From Ghiorsea sp. (GTDB taxonomy: Bacteria; Pseudomonadota; Zetaproteobacteria; Mariprofundales; Mariprofundaceae): a stretch of DNA of 64,000 nt. The notes under the pieces are model-generated. The model did not search any database. It was given only the letters and a program-made list of their open reading frames with translations, and was not told the DNA's origin. Below are positions 28,473-36,894 of this stretch, piece by piece; position 1 is the first letter of the stretch, and every line of letters begins with the position of its first letter. A program made the position numbers and the translations under genes. The stretch lies in contig JAUZSH010000044.1 in the NCBI GenBank assembly GCA_030949605.1, forward strand, positions 59,833-123,832, given 5' to 3'.

Positions 28473-29975
28473 ATGATAAGTAGAAGTCAATTGAGTAGTA
28501 AACAAATATTTTTGATACTTTTATCTGTGATTGTGTTGGTTCGGATGTTTGTGATGGTGGTTTTTCCGCTCACCGACACCACCGAAGCACGGTATGCCAA
28601 TATGGCATTAATCATGGCAACCAGTGGTGATTGGATAACACCTTATTTTGATGTAGGCATTCCTTTCTGGGGTAAGCCACCTTTATCTTTTTGGGCTGCG
28701 GCAGCATCTTATGAAGTGTTTGGTGTGTTTGATGTTGTGCCGCGCATCCCATCGCTTATCTTTTCCTTGATGACGGCATGGTTGATTTATCATTATTTAA
28801 AGACCTTTTATGCCAAAGATACGGCGTATTGGGGTGTGTTAATTTATTTATCCACGGCCTTGGTCTTTATTTTAAGTGGGGCAGTGCTAACCGACCCATT
28901 TTTGGTTTTTGCCACCACATTATCCATGGTTGCATTTATTATGGTGGTTCAGAAACAAAGCCGCTATTGGAACCATTTGTTTTTCGTTGGCTTAGGTTTG
29001 GGTCTTTTAACCAAAGGTCCCTTGGTCTTTGTTTTGGTGGGTGGTGCGTTAACGTTGTGGCTTATGTTTGACTACAAGCGTTGGCATTTGCTCAAACAAT
29101 TTTCATGGCTGACGGGTTTGTTCATTGTCGCAGTGATAGCATTGCCTTGGTATGTGATAGCAGAATTGAAAACACCAGGCTTTATTGATTATTTTATTGT
29201 GGGTGAGCATTTTATGCGCTTTGTGGATTCGGGTTGGAAAGGTGATATGTATGGCACAGCGCACAAAGAGCCTAAAGGCTTTATTTGGCTAATGTGGCTG
29301 GGTGCTGCCATACCCTTTTCATTCATTGCCTTGGGTTTATTGGTCAAACACGCATTCAAGGTCTCAGGTATAAAACAAATGGTAGTACTTGTCCGTCAAC
29401 ATGAAGTGATCAGCTACTTTGTGGCGTGGTCATTGTTGACGATGATTTTCTTTACCATCTCAGCCAACGTGTTGGCGACTTATGTTTTGCCTGCCTTGCC
29501 TGCCTTTAGTATTTTACTTGCCATTTATATTGCCAGTAAAGGGCATAAGTTAGCTTTGGTAGGTTACAATACTTTGTATCCATTGGTGTTGTTTGTACCT
29601 GTATTCTTTTTATTTGCAGGCTCGTATTTTATGCAGCATGAACAAAAATTACCCACAGAAAAAAACTTGATTGCATACTACCAGCAGCATCAAGGGGATA
29701 GTCAGGGTATTTATTATATCAATTCTCGCCCTTTTTCTGCCCAATACTATTCAGGAAACAAGGCTGTTTTGGTTGAGCTGTCGCCACGAGCCATGAAACA
29801 TAGTTTGGTGATGCAGTGGCAAGACTTCTTGCAGCAGGTGGAGGAGGTGAAGTCTTCTTTTCATATCGTGGTTGCATCAGATGCTTTGCACATTATTCCT
29901 GAGCAGATGAAGCAACAGATGGTCAAGCAGTTTGAGAGTAAGCGTTATATTCTTTTTAAATATAGCAAAAAGTAA
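28473..29975 (+). CDS. ArnT-like GT39 family glycosyltransferase
   Basis: A 500-aa polytopic membrane enzyme that likely moves a sugar from a polyprenyl phosphate onto a periplasmic acceptor such as lipid A or glycan. The periplasmic loop PLTDTTEARYANMALIMATSGDWITPYFDVGIPFWGKPPL is the hallmark of ArnT/PMT-type enzymes, with the catalytic Asp/Glu in TDTTEARY. About 11 membrane helices and a soluble C-terminal part of about 110 aa. A GTG at 28470 and ATG at 28473 are both possible starts. Follows the GT2 and GtrA genes by 73 bases; the three together look like a surface sugar modification set. Confidence 0.88.
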   Translation: MISRSQLSSKQIFLILLSVIVLVRMFVMVVFPLTDTTEARYANMALIMATSGDWITPYFDVGIPFWGKPPLSFWAAAASYEVFGVFDVVPRIPSLIFSLMTAWLIYHYLKTFYAKDTAYWGVLIYLSTALVFILSGAVLTDPFLVFATTLSMVAFIMVVQKQSRYWNHLFFVGLGLGLLTKGPLVFVLVGGALTLWLMFDYKRWHLLKQFSWLTGLFIVAVIALPWYVIAELKTPGFIDYFIVGEHFMRFVDSGWKGDMYGTAHKEPKGFIWLMWLGAAIPFSFIALGLLVKHAFKVSGIKQMVVLVRQHEVISYFVAWSLLTMIFFTISANVLATYVLPALPAFSILLAIYIASKGHKLALVGYNTLYPLVLFVPVFFLFAGSYFMQHEQKLPTEKNLIAYYQQHQGDSQGIYYINSRPFSAQYYSGNKAVLVELSPRAMKHSLVMQWQDFLQQVEEVKSSFHIVVASDALHIIPEQMKQQMVKQFESKRYILFKYSKK

Positions 29976-30089
29976 CTTGGTCATGGATTACGCCTCCTCA
30001 CTTCCCTCGGTGAGAAGGTAAAGTCATAATGAGACCTCTGCACCGTACACTTTTTTGGCTGTATCTGCGTTAAAAATAAGCCTTCAATC

Positions 30090-30295
30090 CACTACTGTCC
30101 GACGAAAGTTCGAGGCTTTATTTCCAACTCTTTATGCCATAAAGGTTTCCTTTGCGGCACGATGTTATGAGACAGGAAGTAATATTTTACGCTTTACGTC
30201 ATTCCCGCGAAGGCGGGAATCTATTGTTTGCAAGGTTTTTTGGATACCCAGTCAAGTCGGGCATGGCGATATGTAACTTTCGTCGGACAGTAGTG
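30090..30295. mobile_element. 206-bp MITE-like element with CACTACTGTCCGACGAAAG ends
   Basis: Bounded by 21-bp perfect inverted repeats beginning CACTACTGTCCGACGAAAG (30090-30110 and 30275-30295). Includes a short hairpin ATTCCCGC-GAAG-GCGGGAAT (30201-30220) of a type also seen at 31445-31464. Immediately after the right end, 30296-30310 reads CCCGCTCAATGTAAG, the outer 15 bases of a MITE A end, so this element appears to have landed in, or recombined with, a MITE A copy. No ORF of substance. Confidence 0.65.
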
Positions 30296-30358
30296 CCCGC
30301 TCAATGTAAGCTTCTCTGCGTTCTCTATGGTTTAAATAAACATATCAGCACTTGCTAG

Positions 30359-30481
30359 ACTTTTGAGGAAACTACAAAAGAAGTTCTAAAAGCCGTTCAT
30401 AGGCTTAATAACCGAACCAAACAGTGCTTGGCGTTCAAAACTCCATATGAATATTTGAGGAAAATACAGGAGTTCACATAA
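30359..30481 (+). pseudogene. C-terminal remnant of an IS30/integrase-core transposase
   Basis: A 40-codon open stretch with no start reads TFEETTKEVLKAVHRLNNR then TKQCLAFKTPYEYLRKIQEFT-stop. The pattern LNNRxxxxLxFKTPYEY is the typical C-terminus of rve-core transposases such as IS30. The rest of the gene is gone. Marks an old insertion between the GT39 and GT32 genes; the rest of 29976-30545 holds only repeats. Confidence 0.6.
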
Positions 30482-30545
30482 AATCGGTAGTGGAAATTGC
30501 ACTTATCACTTGAATTCAAGTGTTTTCAAAGGCAATAGGTGACAA

Positions 30546-31316
30546 CTATTTGAGTAAGTCTTCGTTTGCCACATGCGTCCATTTGCTGCGTGGGCGGTCA
30601 ATGTATTGAAAATGTTCATTGGTGAAGCTACCTTGAATGCAAGTCACCCGATAAAAGCGGCTGTTTACTTCTTTGTCGCCAATGGCGGTGTTGAAGGTAA
30701 CAGGACCAGTTAGGTAATACACACCTTGGTCAACCCTGCGGTTTTGGATGTTGTCCACGATAATATCTATGGTTTCTTTCAAAATCGGATGGTTGGGTGC
30801 AGCAGCAATGAGATAATTGGTGTAATGCTGTTTGTTGACCAGAAACAACTCATCATCTTCAGGTTTGATAAGCCAAGCCAACGGCCAAACAAGGTGGGCA
30901 TCAATATCCATATACACCCCGCCTTCTTTCCACAGCACAAACATGCGCCATAAATCCGCTTGTGCCGCGCCATTGGTCAGTTGTTTGTAGGCAGTGACAA
31001 TCTCAGGGGAAGCGTTGGCTTCCAAATACTCAAGGCGGGCTTCAGTGCTGACATAGCGGTAGTCATACGAAAGCGACATCAAGCGGTTGAATAAATAGTT
31101 GATATACACAGGAAATGACGCTTGGTTGGTGAAGTTGGTCTGCCAAATCACTTTGGGAATCTTTTGTTGTTGTTTCGACTTGCACTTGGCAGCGCTATAT
31201 TCAGGAATGGTGAAACGAAAATTGGGCAGTAGGGCATGAAAAGGGTAACTTAATGTTTTAATTATTGCGCCAAAGATTTTAATCAGCCGATTGGCAACCA
31301 CGATATGAACAGTCAT
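30546..31316 (-). CDS. GT32 family glycosyltransferase (OCH1/capsule type)
   Basis: 256 aa. IPKVIWQTNF opens the catalytic part and AQADLWRMFVLWKEGGVYMDIDAH carries the DxD metal motif typical of glycosyltransferases with a DXD sugar-binding region (Gly_transf_sug). A short hydrophobic N-terminal stretch may anchor it. Likely adds a hexose to a surface polysaccharide. Stands alone on the minus strand, convergent with the GT39 gene, between repeat-rich gaps, so it may have been acquired. Confidence 0.85.
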   Translation of the reverse strand: MTVHIVVANRLIKIFGAIIKTLSYPFHALLPNFRFTIPEYSAAKCKSKQQQKIPKVIWQTNFTNQASFPVYINYLFNRLMSLSYDYRYVSTEARLEYLEANASPEIVTAYKQLTNGAAQADLWRMFVLWKEGGVYMDIDAHLVWPLAWLIKPEDDELFLVNKQHYTNYLIAAAPNHPILKETIDIIVDNIQNRRVDQGVYYLTGPVTFNTAIGDKEVNSRFYRVTCIQGSFTNEHFQYIDRPRSKWTHVANEDLLK

Positions 31317-31577
31317 TCACACTCCCTCAAATCAATACTGCCTAACTCTATCGTGGGTGAGTTAAAAGCCAATGTGTAGATGTGAGAGAGGGAGCTAAAA
31401 CTGCGAGTTAAAGAGCACATTGCCTTCGATTTCAAAAGTCTGTCATTCCCGCGAAGGCGGAAATACACATGGTGAAATGAAAAAAAGAAAGGGTGTTACG
31501 AATAACAGGGTCAGGTCAGGGCTTATTTCGCTTGGCATGCATGAAAGATGAAATGCACGAAGCAAGCCCTGCCCTAT
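31317..31577. other. Gap with hairpins downstream of the WD40-Hsp70 island
   Basis: No gene seen. Holds a short hairpin ATTCCCGC-GAAG-GCGGAAAT (31445-31464) and a roughly 55-bp imperfect inverted repeat at 31519-31572 (AGGGCTTATTTCGCTT against GAAGCAAGCCCT). The latter sits just past the last gene of the minus-strand island and may help end its transcription. Confidence 0.4.
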
Positions 31578-32012
31578 CTATTTTTCATATTCAGCCGTTT
31601 TATCTTGGTAGTAAGCAACCGCTATATGGCTTGGGGAAGCCTTGAAAACATCCTCTTGCTGAGCTGTGCGGCTTTTTCGGGTGGCAGGTCTGGTTTGAAA
31701 TGAAGCTTGGGGCTTTGTGATAATGTTGATATGTACGACATCCATCAGAAAATGATTGTAAGCTTTTTGTGTGATGCTATTTTGATGATGAAGGCGTATA
31801 TGCGAAGGAATAGGGAAGTCATTTTGATCGCTCAATATTAAAAAAGAAAGCGTTTCTTCATCATAGTTTATTTTTTTGAGAAAAAAGCTCCAAAATTCAG
31901 CATCATCATAATGCCACTTGCATTCACCATTATTTTTAATGTACTCATTTCGCGCTAAATCACAACATTGCACCTGTCCATGAGCCAATTTAATTCCATA
32001 ACAGTTTTTCAT
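31578..32012 (-). CDS. 144-aa island protein, copy 2
   Basis: Differs from the copy at 36460-36894 by two residues (Cys/Arg and Ala/Thr around 31-38). Starts MKNCYGIKLAHGQVQCCDLARN, mixed alpha/beta by eye, with a basic Ser/Thr-rich region RPATRKSRTAQQEDVF near the C-terminus. No family recognised. The ATG lies directly after the Hsp70-part stop with no gap. Its strict linkage to both WD40-Hsp70 copies suggests that it works with that protein. Confidence 0.75.
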   Translation of the reverse strand: MKNCYGIKLAHGQVQCCDLARNEYIKNNGECKWHYDDAEFWSFFLKKINYDEETLSFLILSDQNDFPIPSHIRLHHQNSITQKAYNHFLMDVVHINIITKPQASFQTRPATRKSRTAQQEDVFKASPSHIAVAYYQDKTAEYEK

Positions 32013-33851
32013 CTATGATGCCCCTAAATCAATTTTTTCTATTTGACCCAAATACGTTTCATTTTCAATCTCATCGGGTAGTGCAACCACATATTCGATT
32101 TGCGTTGGGTTCATTAAACGGATGTAAACCAGTGCATCTTCATTCACCACATCAATGGGAAGAATCATTTTACAAATGCTTTGATCATCGATAGAGGTTT
32201 TGTTGTTGCTAACCATCGGTGCTGAGCTATAAAAAAGTTCAAAGGTGTTCACACTGGCATCAATAAATTCCACCCATGTATGGTAAGTGGTATCGCGTTT
32301 TATCAAGGTCTTAAACTTACGCTTTCTATTTTCGCCAAGATAAAACGAAAAATCGATCTCATCTTGCTCGATATTCTCATCAATCACCAAAATTTTACCG
32401 CCCTTGCGTGAGCGAATCAGCCCAAAGGCAACGCCTGTTTTCCCTGTGGGTTTTTCCATATCATCATCACTGGAAAGCGGTGGGAACACTTCATAAATCT
32501 TGGTTTCTTTGCCGCTATTTTGCGTTATATTTTGTGTTTCTTGGGTAATGCGTTCATCAAAAAGACGAGTCACAATGTCAGATTTTGAAGAGTTCCCTGC
32601 CAGAAAAATATTGATGATGGTGCTTTCGTGTAATCGACCACCATATTTATTCATCGTAAGTCGCAAACGTTCAAAAAAGTTATCCACACCGCGTTGAATC
32701 CGTTGTTCCATGATGTTAATCAGATTCTCGCTATTGATGTCCAGTTCCACATTCGCCAAAACATTCGCATCCGCATCAATGAGATTGACCCCAAGATTTC
32801 CTTGCTCAAATTCATCGAGTCTATCCATCTTATTTTCCCATAAAGGGCGTAGCTTTTCGACAAGGTTAGTCATATTCATATTCGCTTCACGCGAGGTGCT
32901 TAGCAGCATTTCACTGCCTAAAAACTCTTCACATTCGGGAGGCAACACACATTGAATATTTTTCTCTAAAAGTAGTGCTTTGTTGGCTTTGAACACTTCA
33001 AATGCCAGCAAATCCAAAAGATTTTCGCCACCAAGATATTTATCACCACCTGCGCCAAAATGTTCAATGACATAATCATAGCGACGCTCTTTTGCACCTT
33101 GTGATTCACGGAACACGCCAAAATCAAAATCAGTCGTGCCGCCGCCAAAATCAAACACACTATAAAATACCACATCATCATCGCATGGATCAAAATCATA
33201 GGATTCTAAGGCAACAACAGCATACGCCGCAGGCTCACTCGCTCCCTGAAGCACTTGCAGTTTATCCATATATTCCTGTTGCTGATGCAGCGCTTGGGGC
33301 AGTGATTTTTTGATGCCTTTGTGAAAACTTTCCAGAATCTTTTCACGAATGGCGAGTTCATAAGTCACAGGAAAAGAAAGCACATAGTTCAGAAAAATAC
33401 CGTTGTGCATATTGTTGATATAAAGCCCTAAATAATAGGCATAAATCTCAATGGGGTTGATGTCATCAGCGCTTAGCTCTAAAAAAGGCGGTAGATCCAG
33501 CACAAAACCGTATTGATCCACCACTTTGAGTTTTTTATTTTTGTTGCCTGCCCATTGTTTCAGTTCAAACAAGAATGAATTAAAAAATTCAGACTTTGAA
33601 TTGAGCAAAGCATTGTTGGCGGTGTGAGAAATCGTAATATCATGCCATGCTGTGTATGGGCGACCTTCTCGTTGTCGGTACGCTGTGATAAAGCTTTGCA
33701 AATCATGAAAGGCAATAATGGTTGGGTTTTCATAATGGTGGGCTTCGATGCTGCTTCCCAGATCCCCTGTTCCCACGCGCATGGATGATATTTTCACGCT
33801 TTCCTTTTGGCAGGCAACCACGGTACTTTTGGTGCCAAAATCAATAGACAT
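32013..33851 (-). CDS. Hsp70-domain half of an IS-split WD40-Hsp70 gene
   Basis: 612 aa, nearly identical to residues about 400-1013 of the intact paralogue at 36895-39936. Hsp70/actin ATPase motifs are intact: phosphate-1 IDFGTKSTVVACQ, phosphate-2 FDFGGGTTDFDFG, ASEPAAYAVVALES and the adenosine loop FLAGNSSKSDIVTRLF. A beta-rich C-terminal part of about 140 aa follows in place of a standard substrate domain. The first codons ATG-TCT come from the end of the inserted IS, which also supplies AGGAAAG just upstream; thus a detached Hsp70 domain may be made. Whether it is expressed is unknown. Confidence 0.8.
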   Translation of the reverse strand: MSIDFGTKSTVVACQKESVKISSMRVGTGDLGSSIEAHHYENPTIIAFHDLQSFITAYRQREGRPYTAWHDITISHTANNALLNSKSEFFNSFLFELKQWAGNKNKKLKVVDQYGFVLDLPPFLELSADDINPIEIYAYYLGLYINNMHNGIFLNYVLSFPVTYELAIREKILESFHKGIKKSLPQALHQQQEYMDKLQVLQGASEPAAYAVVALESYDFDPCDDDVVFYSVFDFGGGTTDFDFGVFRESQGAKERRYDYVIEHFGAGGDKYLGGENLLDLLAFEVFKANKALLLEKNIQCVLPPECEEFLGSEMLLSTSREANMNMTNLVEKLRPLWENKMDRLDEFEQGNLGVNLIDADANVLANVELDINSENLINIMEQRIQRGVDNFFERLRLTMNKYGGRLHESTIINIFLAGNSSKSDIVTRLFDERITQETQNITQNSGKETKIYEVFPPLSSDDDMEKPTGKTGVAFGLIRSRKGGKILVIDENIEQDEIDFSFYLGENRKRKFKTLIKRDTTYHTWVEFIDASVNTFELFYSSAPMVSNNKTSIDDQSICKMILPIDVVNEDALVYIRLMNPTQIEYVVALPDEIENETYLGQIEKIDLGAS

Positions 33852-34779
33852 CTTTCCTAAATAACGTGATTCTCTTATTGGTTATTAACCCTACCTCAGA
33901 TACACGGTCTGTGTATGATGTATGCATCATGAAACCCTACAAAGAAATCATCCACTGTAAGCCTCAAAAATTTTTGCGTATGACAGGAATAACGCAAAAA
34001 AACTTTTCAGATTTATATGATAAAATAAAGCAACATATTGAAAATGAAAAGAAGCTTAACCCTCTGAAAAGGCGCGGTCTGAAAAGTTCTAGAGTATCAT
34101 TGCAAGATTGTATCTTGTTAGCACTTTACTATATTCGCCACTATCCAACCTTTCAAGTTCTTGGCAATGTTTTTGGAATACAAGAGTCCTACTGTCACAA
34201 GGTATATAGCCGTTATGTGAGGATCATAGCTAACGTTGAAAAACTTCCTAGCCGACTAGATCTTATTGATAATAAAAGGGAAACATTGATTGTAGATGTA
34301 TCAGAACAACCCATAGAGCGTCCTGTAAAACATCAAAAACAATATTACTCAGGCAAGAAAAAAAGCCATACGATTAAAGCTCAAATCATAGCTTGCGCTA
34401 CAACAGGAAAGGTTTTATCGGTTGTTTGTGCAAAAGGGAAAAAGCATGACTTCAGCGTATTTAAAGAAAGTCGCCTTCCTATTCACCCAAATTCTAAACT
34501 CTTAGCTGATTCAGGCTATCAAGGGCTTAAAAAATATCATGAGAACTCCATGACACCGATAAAAAAACAGAAAGGAGTTGAGCGTTCAAAGGAAGATAAG
34601 AGCTTCAATAAATCCTTATCAAAGAAGCGTATTCTCATTGAAAACATTAACCGATTTTGTAAAATATTCAGAATAGTCAAAGAGGTATATCGGGGGAAAC
34701 ACAAAAACTATGGCTTAAATTGGCGGGTTGTGGCGGCTTTAGTCAATATGAGATATGGGTTTATTTAGGAAAGATGTCT
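33846..34779 (+). mobile_element. IS5-family (ISL2-like) insertion sequence, 934 bp
   Basis: Perfect 19-bp inverted repeats AGACATCTTTCCTAAATAA (33846-33864 and complement 34761-34779) flank one transposase gene. A 3-bp target duplication AAT lies at 33843-33845 and 34780-34782. Removing the IS and one AAT restores a continuous reading frame through G-I-D-F-G-T-K, which matches the intact paralogue. The repeats and coding frame are intact, so insertion may be recent. Confidence 0.92.
33929..34768 (+). CDS. IS5-family transposase (DDE_Tnp_4 / ISL2 group)
   Basis: About 279 aa, starting MKPYKEIIHCKPQKFLRMTG. An N-terminal helix-turn-helix-like part (SLQDCILLALYYIRHYPTFQVLGNVFGIQESYCHKVYSRYV) is followed by the catalytic domain: first Asp in TLIVDVSEQPIERP, second in LLADSGYQGLKKYH and Glu in KKRILIENINRFCKIFRIVKE. 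A GTG at 33866 would lengthen it. The frame runs to 11 bases from the IS end. Full-length and apparently functional. Confidence 0.9.
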   Translation: MKPYKEIIHCKPQKFLRMTGITQKNFSDLYDKIKQHIENEKKLNPLKRRGLKSSRVSLQDCILLALYYIRHYPTFQVLGNVFGIQESYCHKVYSRYVRIIANVEKLPSRLDLIDNKRETLIVDVSEQPIERPVKHQKQYYSGKKKSHTIKAQIIACATTGKVLSVVCAKGKKHDFSVFKESRLPIHPNSKLLADSGYQGLKKYHENSMTPIKKQKGVERSKEDKSFNKSLSKKRILIENINRFCKIFRIVKEVYRGKHKNYGLNWRVVAALVNMRYGFI

Positions 34780-36432
34780 AATGCCCACGATACCATTGAT
34801 GATGTCACTTGCAGGATTTCTTGCCACCAACTTTTTCGGCAAGCGCACTTTAATAGTTCCATCACGGTGTTGATTATTCCACAAAGACCAATGCCCTTGA
34901 TTGCTATCTTCAAGCATTTTTTGGTGATAAGGCTTGAGAGCGGCGCGGATATGATCATCCAACAGCAGATGCTTGCCAGCTTGCTTTACAAGCGCTTGGC
35001 TAGTGATTTTCCCCAAGTTTATTTCTTGGGCTAAGGTGAGTTTCCGAATATCAAAAATCTTGACGCTTTTATCACCGCTTCCTGAGGCCAAATGACGACC
35101 ATCAGGGCTAAAGGCAACACTTCGAACATCGTCAATATGATTGTGAAAGCTATGCAGCAGTTGTTTGCTTGCGACATCATAAAGCTTCACCGTCTTATCA
35201 TGACTGGCTGAAGCCAAATAGCGACCATCAGGGCTAAAGGCAACACTAGAAACCCACCCACTATGATCGTGAAAGCTATGCAGTAGCTTTTGGCTTGCGA
35301 CATCATAAAGCTTCACCGTTTTATCAGCACTGGCTGAAGCTAAATAACGACCATTCCCACTAAAGGCAACGCTCCAAACAGTTGCACCATGATCTTGAAA
35401 AGTATGCAGCATCTTTTTGCTTGCGACATCATAAAGCTTCACCGTCTTATCGCCACTGGCTGAAGCCAAATAACGACCATTCCCACTAAAGGCAACGCTC
35501 CAAACAGTTGCACCATGATCTTGAAAAGTATGCAGCATCTTTTTGCTTGCGACATCATAAAGCTTCACCGTCTTATCGCCACTGACTGAAGCCAAATAAT
35601 GCCCATCAGGGCTAAAGGTGATACTAAGAACATAGTGAGTATGATTGTGAAAGCTATGCAGCAGTTCTTTGGTTTGGACATCATAGAGCCTCACCGTTTT
35701 ATCATCACTGGCTGAAGCCAAATAACGACCATTCCCACTAAAGGCAACGCTACAAACAGTTGCACCATGATCTTGAAAAGCATGCAGCAACTTTTTGCTT
35801 GCTACATCATAGAGCTTTACCGTTTTATCATCACTTGCTGAAGCCAAATAACGACCATCACCGCTAAAGGCAACGCTAAGAACAGCTTCACTATGGTCTT
35901 GAAAACTGGTATCAGGTTCTGCTTCTTCCGCTAAACCAAGCACAGCATCTTTGTCTAAATAAATCTCATCGATTAACATGGTTTCCATATAAGTCTTTTC
36001 ATATTCTATATTAGTTTCATTTGATTTTTGTTTGTTTATTGTATCTAGAACACTTATCAATTCTGAAATTAATATCTGTCTATTTTCGTGAATCTTTTGA
36101 GTGCTTGGATCCTCAATTTTAATCTTTTTACCATCACCTAATGAATAGGGGGATGATTTTTTTATCCCAAGAATAATCCACCAGAAAATATTAACTTTTG
36201 GTATAGAGGAACCTATTACTGCAAACCAAGGATTCCACCCTGCATCACGACATCTTTTTACTTGATTTGCAAAAAATATAACGATCAAAATGATGAGAAA
36301 AAAGTCTGATATCTTAAAGTCCTTGAAGTACCTCACAAGAACAAGACCAGAGCATATTCCAAGAAAAGTCCACCAATAAACATTTCTAGAAGATCTTCCA
36401 CTAAATGAAAATAAACTAAATATTAATCTCAC
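34765..36432 (-). CDS. DUF805-WD40 half of an IS-split WD40-Hsp70 gene
   Basis: 555 aa. Residues 1-95 are a DUF805 membrane domain (FSFSGRSSRNVYWWTFLG and ANQVKRCRDAGWNPWFAVIG are typical), followed by a linker and, from METMLIDEIYLDKDAVLG on, the same sequence as the start of the intact paralogue. Seven WD40 repeats of 42 aa occupy about 172-465. A linker follows (LLLDDHIRAALKPYHQKMLEDS) and the frame ends G-I-R-H-L-S-stop inside the IS end. Without the IS it would join the Hsp70 part at 33842. Unlike the paralogue, this copy would be membrane-anchored by DUF805. Confidence 0.82.
   Translation of the reverse strand: MRLIFSLFSFSGRSSRNVYWWTFLGICSGLVLVRYFKDFKISDFFLIILIVIFFANQVKRCRDAGWNPWFAVIGSSIPKVNIFWWIILGIKKSSPYSLGDGKKIKIEDPSTQKIHENRQILISELISVLDTINKQKSNETNIEYEKTYMETMLIDEIYLDKDAVLGLAEEAEPDTSFQDHSEAVLSVAFSGDGRYLASASDDKTVKLYDVASKKLLHAFQDHGATVCSVAFSGNGRYLASASDDKTVRLYDVQTKELLHSFHNHTHYVLSITFSPDGHYLASVSGDKTVKLYDVASKKMLHTFQDHGATVWSVAFSGNGRYLASASGDKTVKLYDVASKKMLHTFQDHGATVWSVAFSGNGRYLASASADKTVKLYDVASQKLLHSFHDHSGWVSSVAFSPDGRYLASASHDKTVKLYDVASKQLLHSFHNHIDDVRSVAFSPDGRHLASGSGDKSVKIFDIRKLTLAQEINLGKITSQALVKQAGKHLLLDDHIRAALKPYHQKMLEDSNQGHWSLWNNQHRDGTIKVRLPKKLVARNPASDIINGIVGIRHLS
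35044..35908 (-). repeat. Seven 126-bp WD40-coding tandem repeats
   Basis: Each unit codes one 42-aa WD repeat of the form H-D/N-H-x-x-x-V-x-S-V-A-F-S-x-D/N-G-R-Y-L-A-S-A-S-x-D-K-T-V-K-L-Y-D-V. Units 4 and 5 (about 35401-35656) are nearly identical at the DNA level. Such identity implies recent duplication or gene conversion among repeats. Confidence 0.85.
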
Positions 36433-36459
36433 TACCTACTCAATCTCTTACCGCTCTTT

Positions 36460-36894
36460 CTATTTTTCATATTCAGCCGTTTTATCTTGGTAGTAAGCAA
36501 CCGCTATATGGCTTGGGGAAGCCTTGAAAACATCCTCTTGCTGAGCTGTGCGGCTTTTTCGGGTGGCAGGTCTGGTTTGAAATGAAGCTTGGGGCTTTGT
36601 GATAATGTTGATATGTACGACATCCATCAGAAAATGATTGTAAGCTTTTTGTGTGATGCTATTTTGATGATGAAGGCGTATATGCGAAGGAATAGGGAAG
36701 TCATTTTGATCGCTCAATATTAAAAAAGAAAGCGTTTCTTCATCATAGTTTATTTTTTTGAGAAAAAAGCTCCAAAATTCAGTATCATCATAATGCCACT
36801 TGCGTTCACCATTATTTTTAATGTACTCATTTCGCGCTAAATCACAACATTGCACCTGTCCATGAGCCAATTTAATTCCATAACAGTTTTTCAT
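36460..36894 (-). CDS. 144-aa island protein, copy 1
   Basis: Same family as 31578-32012 and almost identical. Starts directly after the stop of the WD40-Hsp70 gene (36895) with no spacer, so the two are translated together. Contains a CC pair near residues 16-17 and a basic tail. No domain recognised. Position after the Hsp70 in both units suggests a cofactor, effector or inhibitor of the chaperone; this is inference. Confidence 0.78.
   Translation of the reverse strand: MKNCYGIKLAHGQVQCCDLARNEYIKNNGERKWHYDDTEFWSFFLKKINYDEETLSFLILSDQNDFPIPSHIRLHHQNSITQKAYNHFLMDVVHINIITKPQASFQTRPATRKSRTAQQEDVFKASPSHIAVAYYQDKTAEYEK

Noticed and set aside
32500..33313. Plus-strand ORFs opposite the Hsp70 part (and their copies at 37382-38195)
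   Set aside because: They mirror a strongly conserved Hsp70 frame, lack ribosome sites and have low-complexity sequence; they are shadows.
34720..35034. A 104-aa plus-strand ORF crossing the IS right end
   Set aside because: It spans the IS border and reads antisense to the WD40 gene linker; chance frame created by the insertion.
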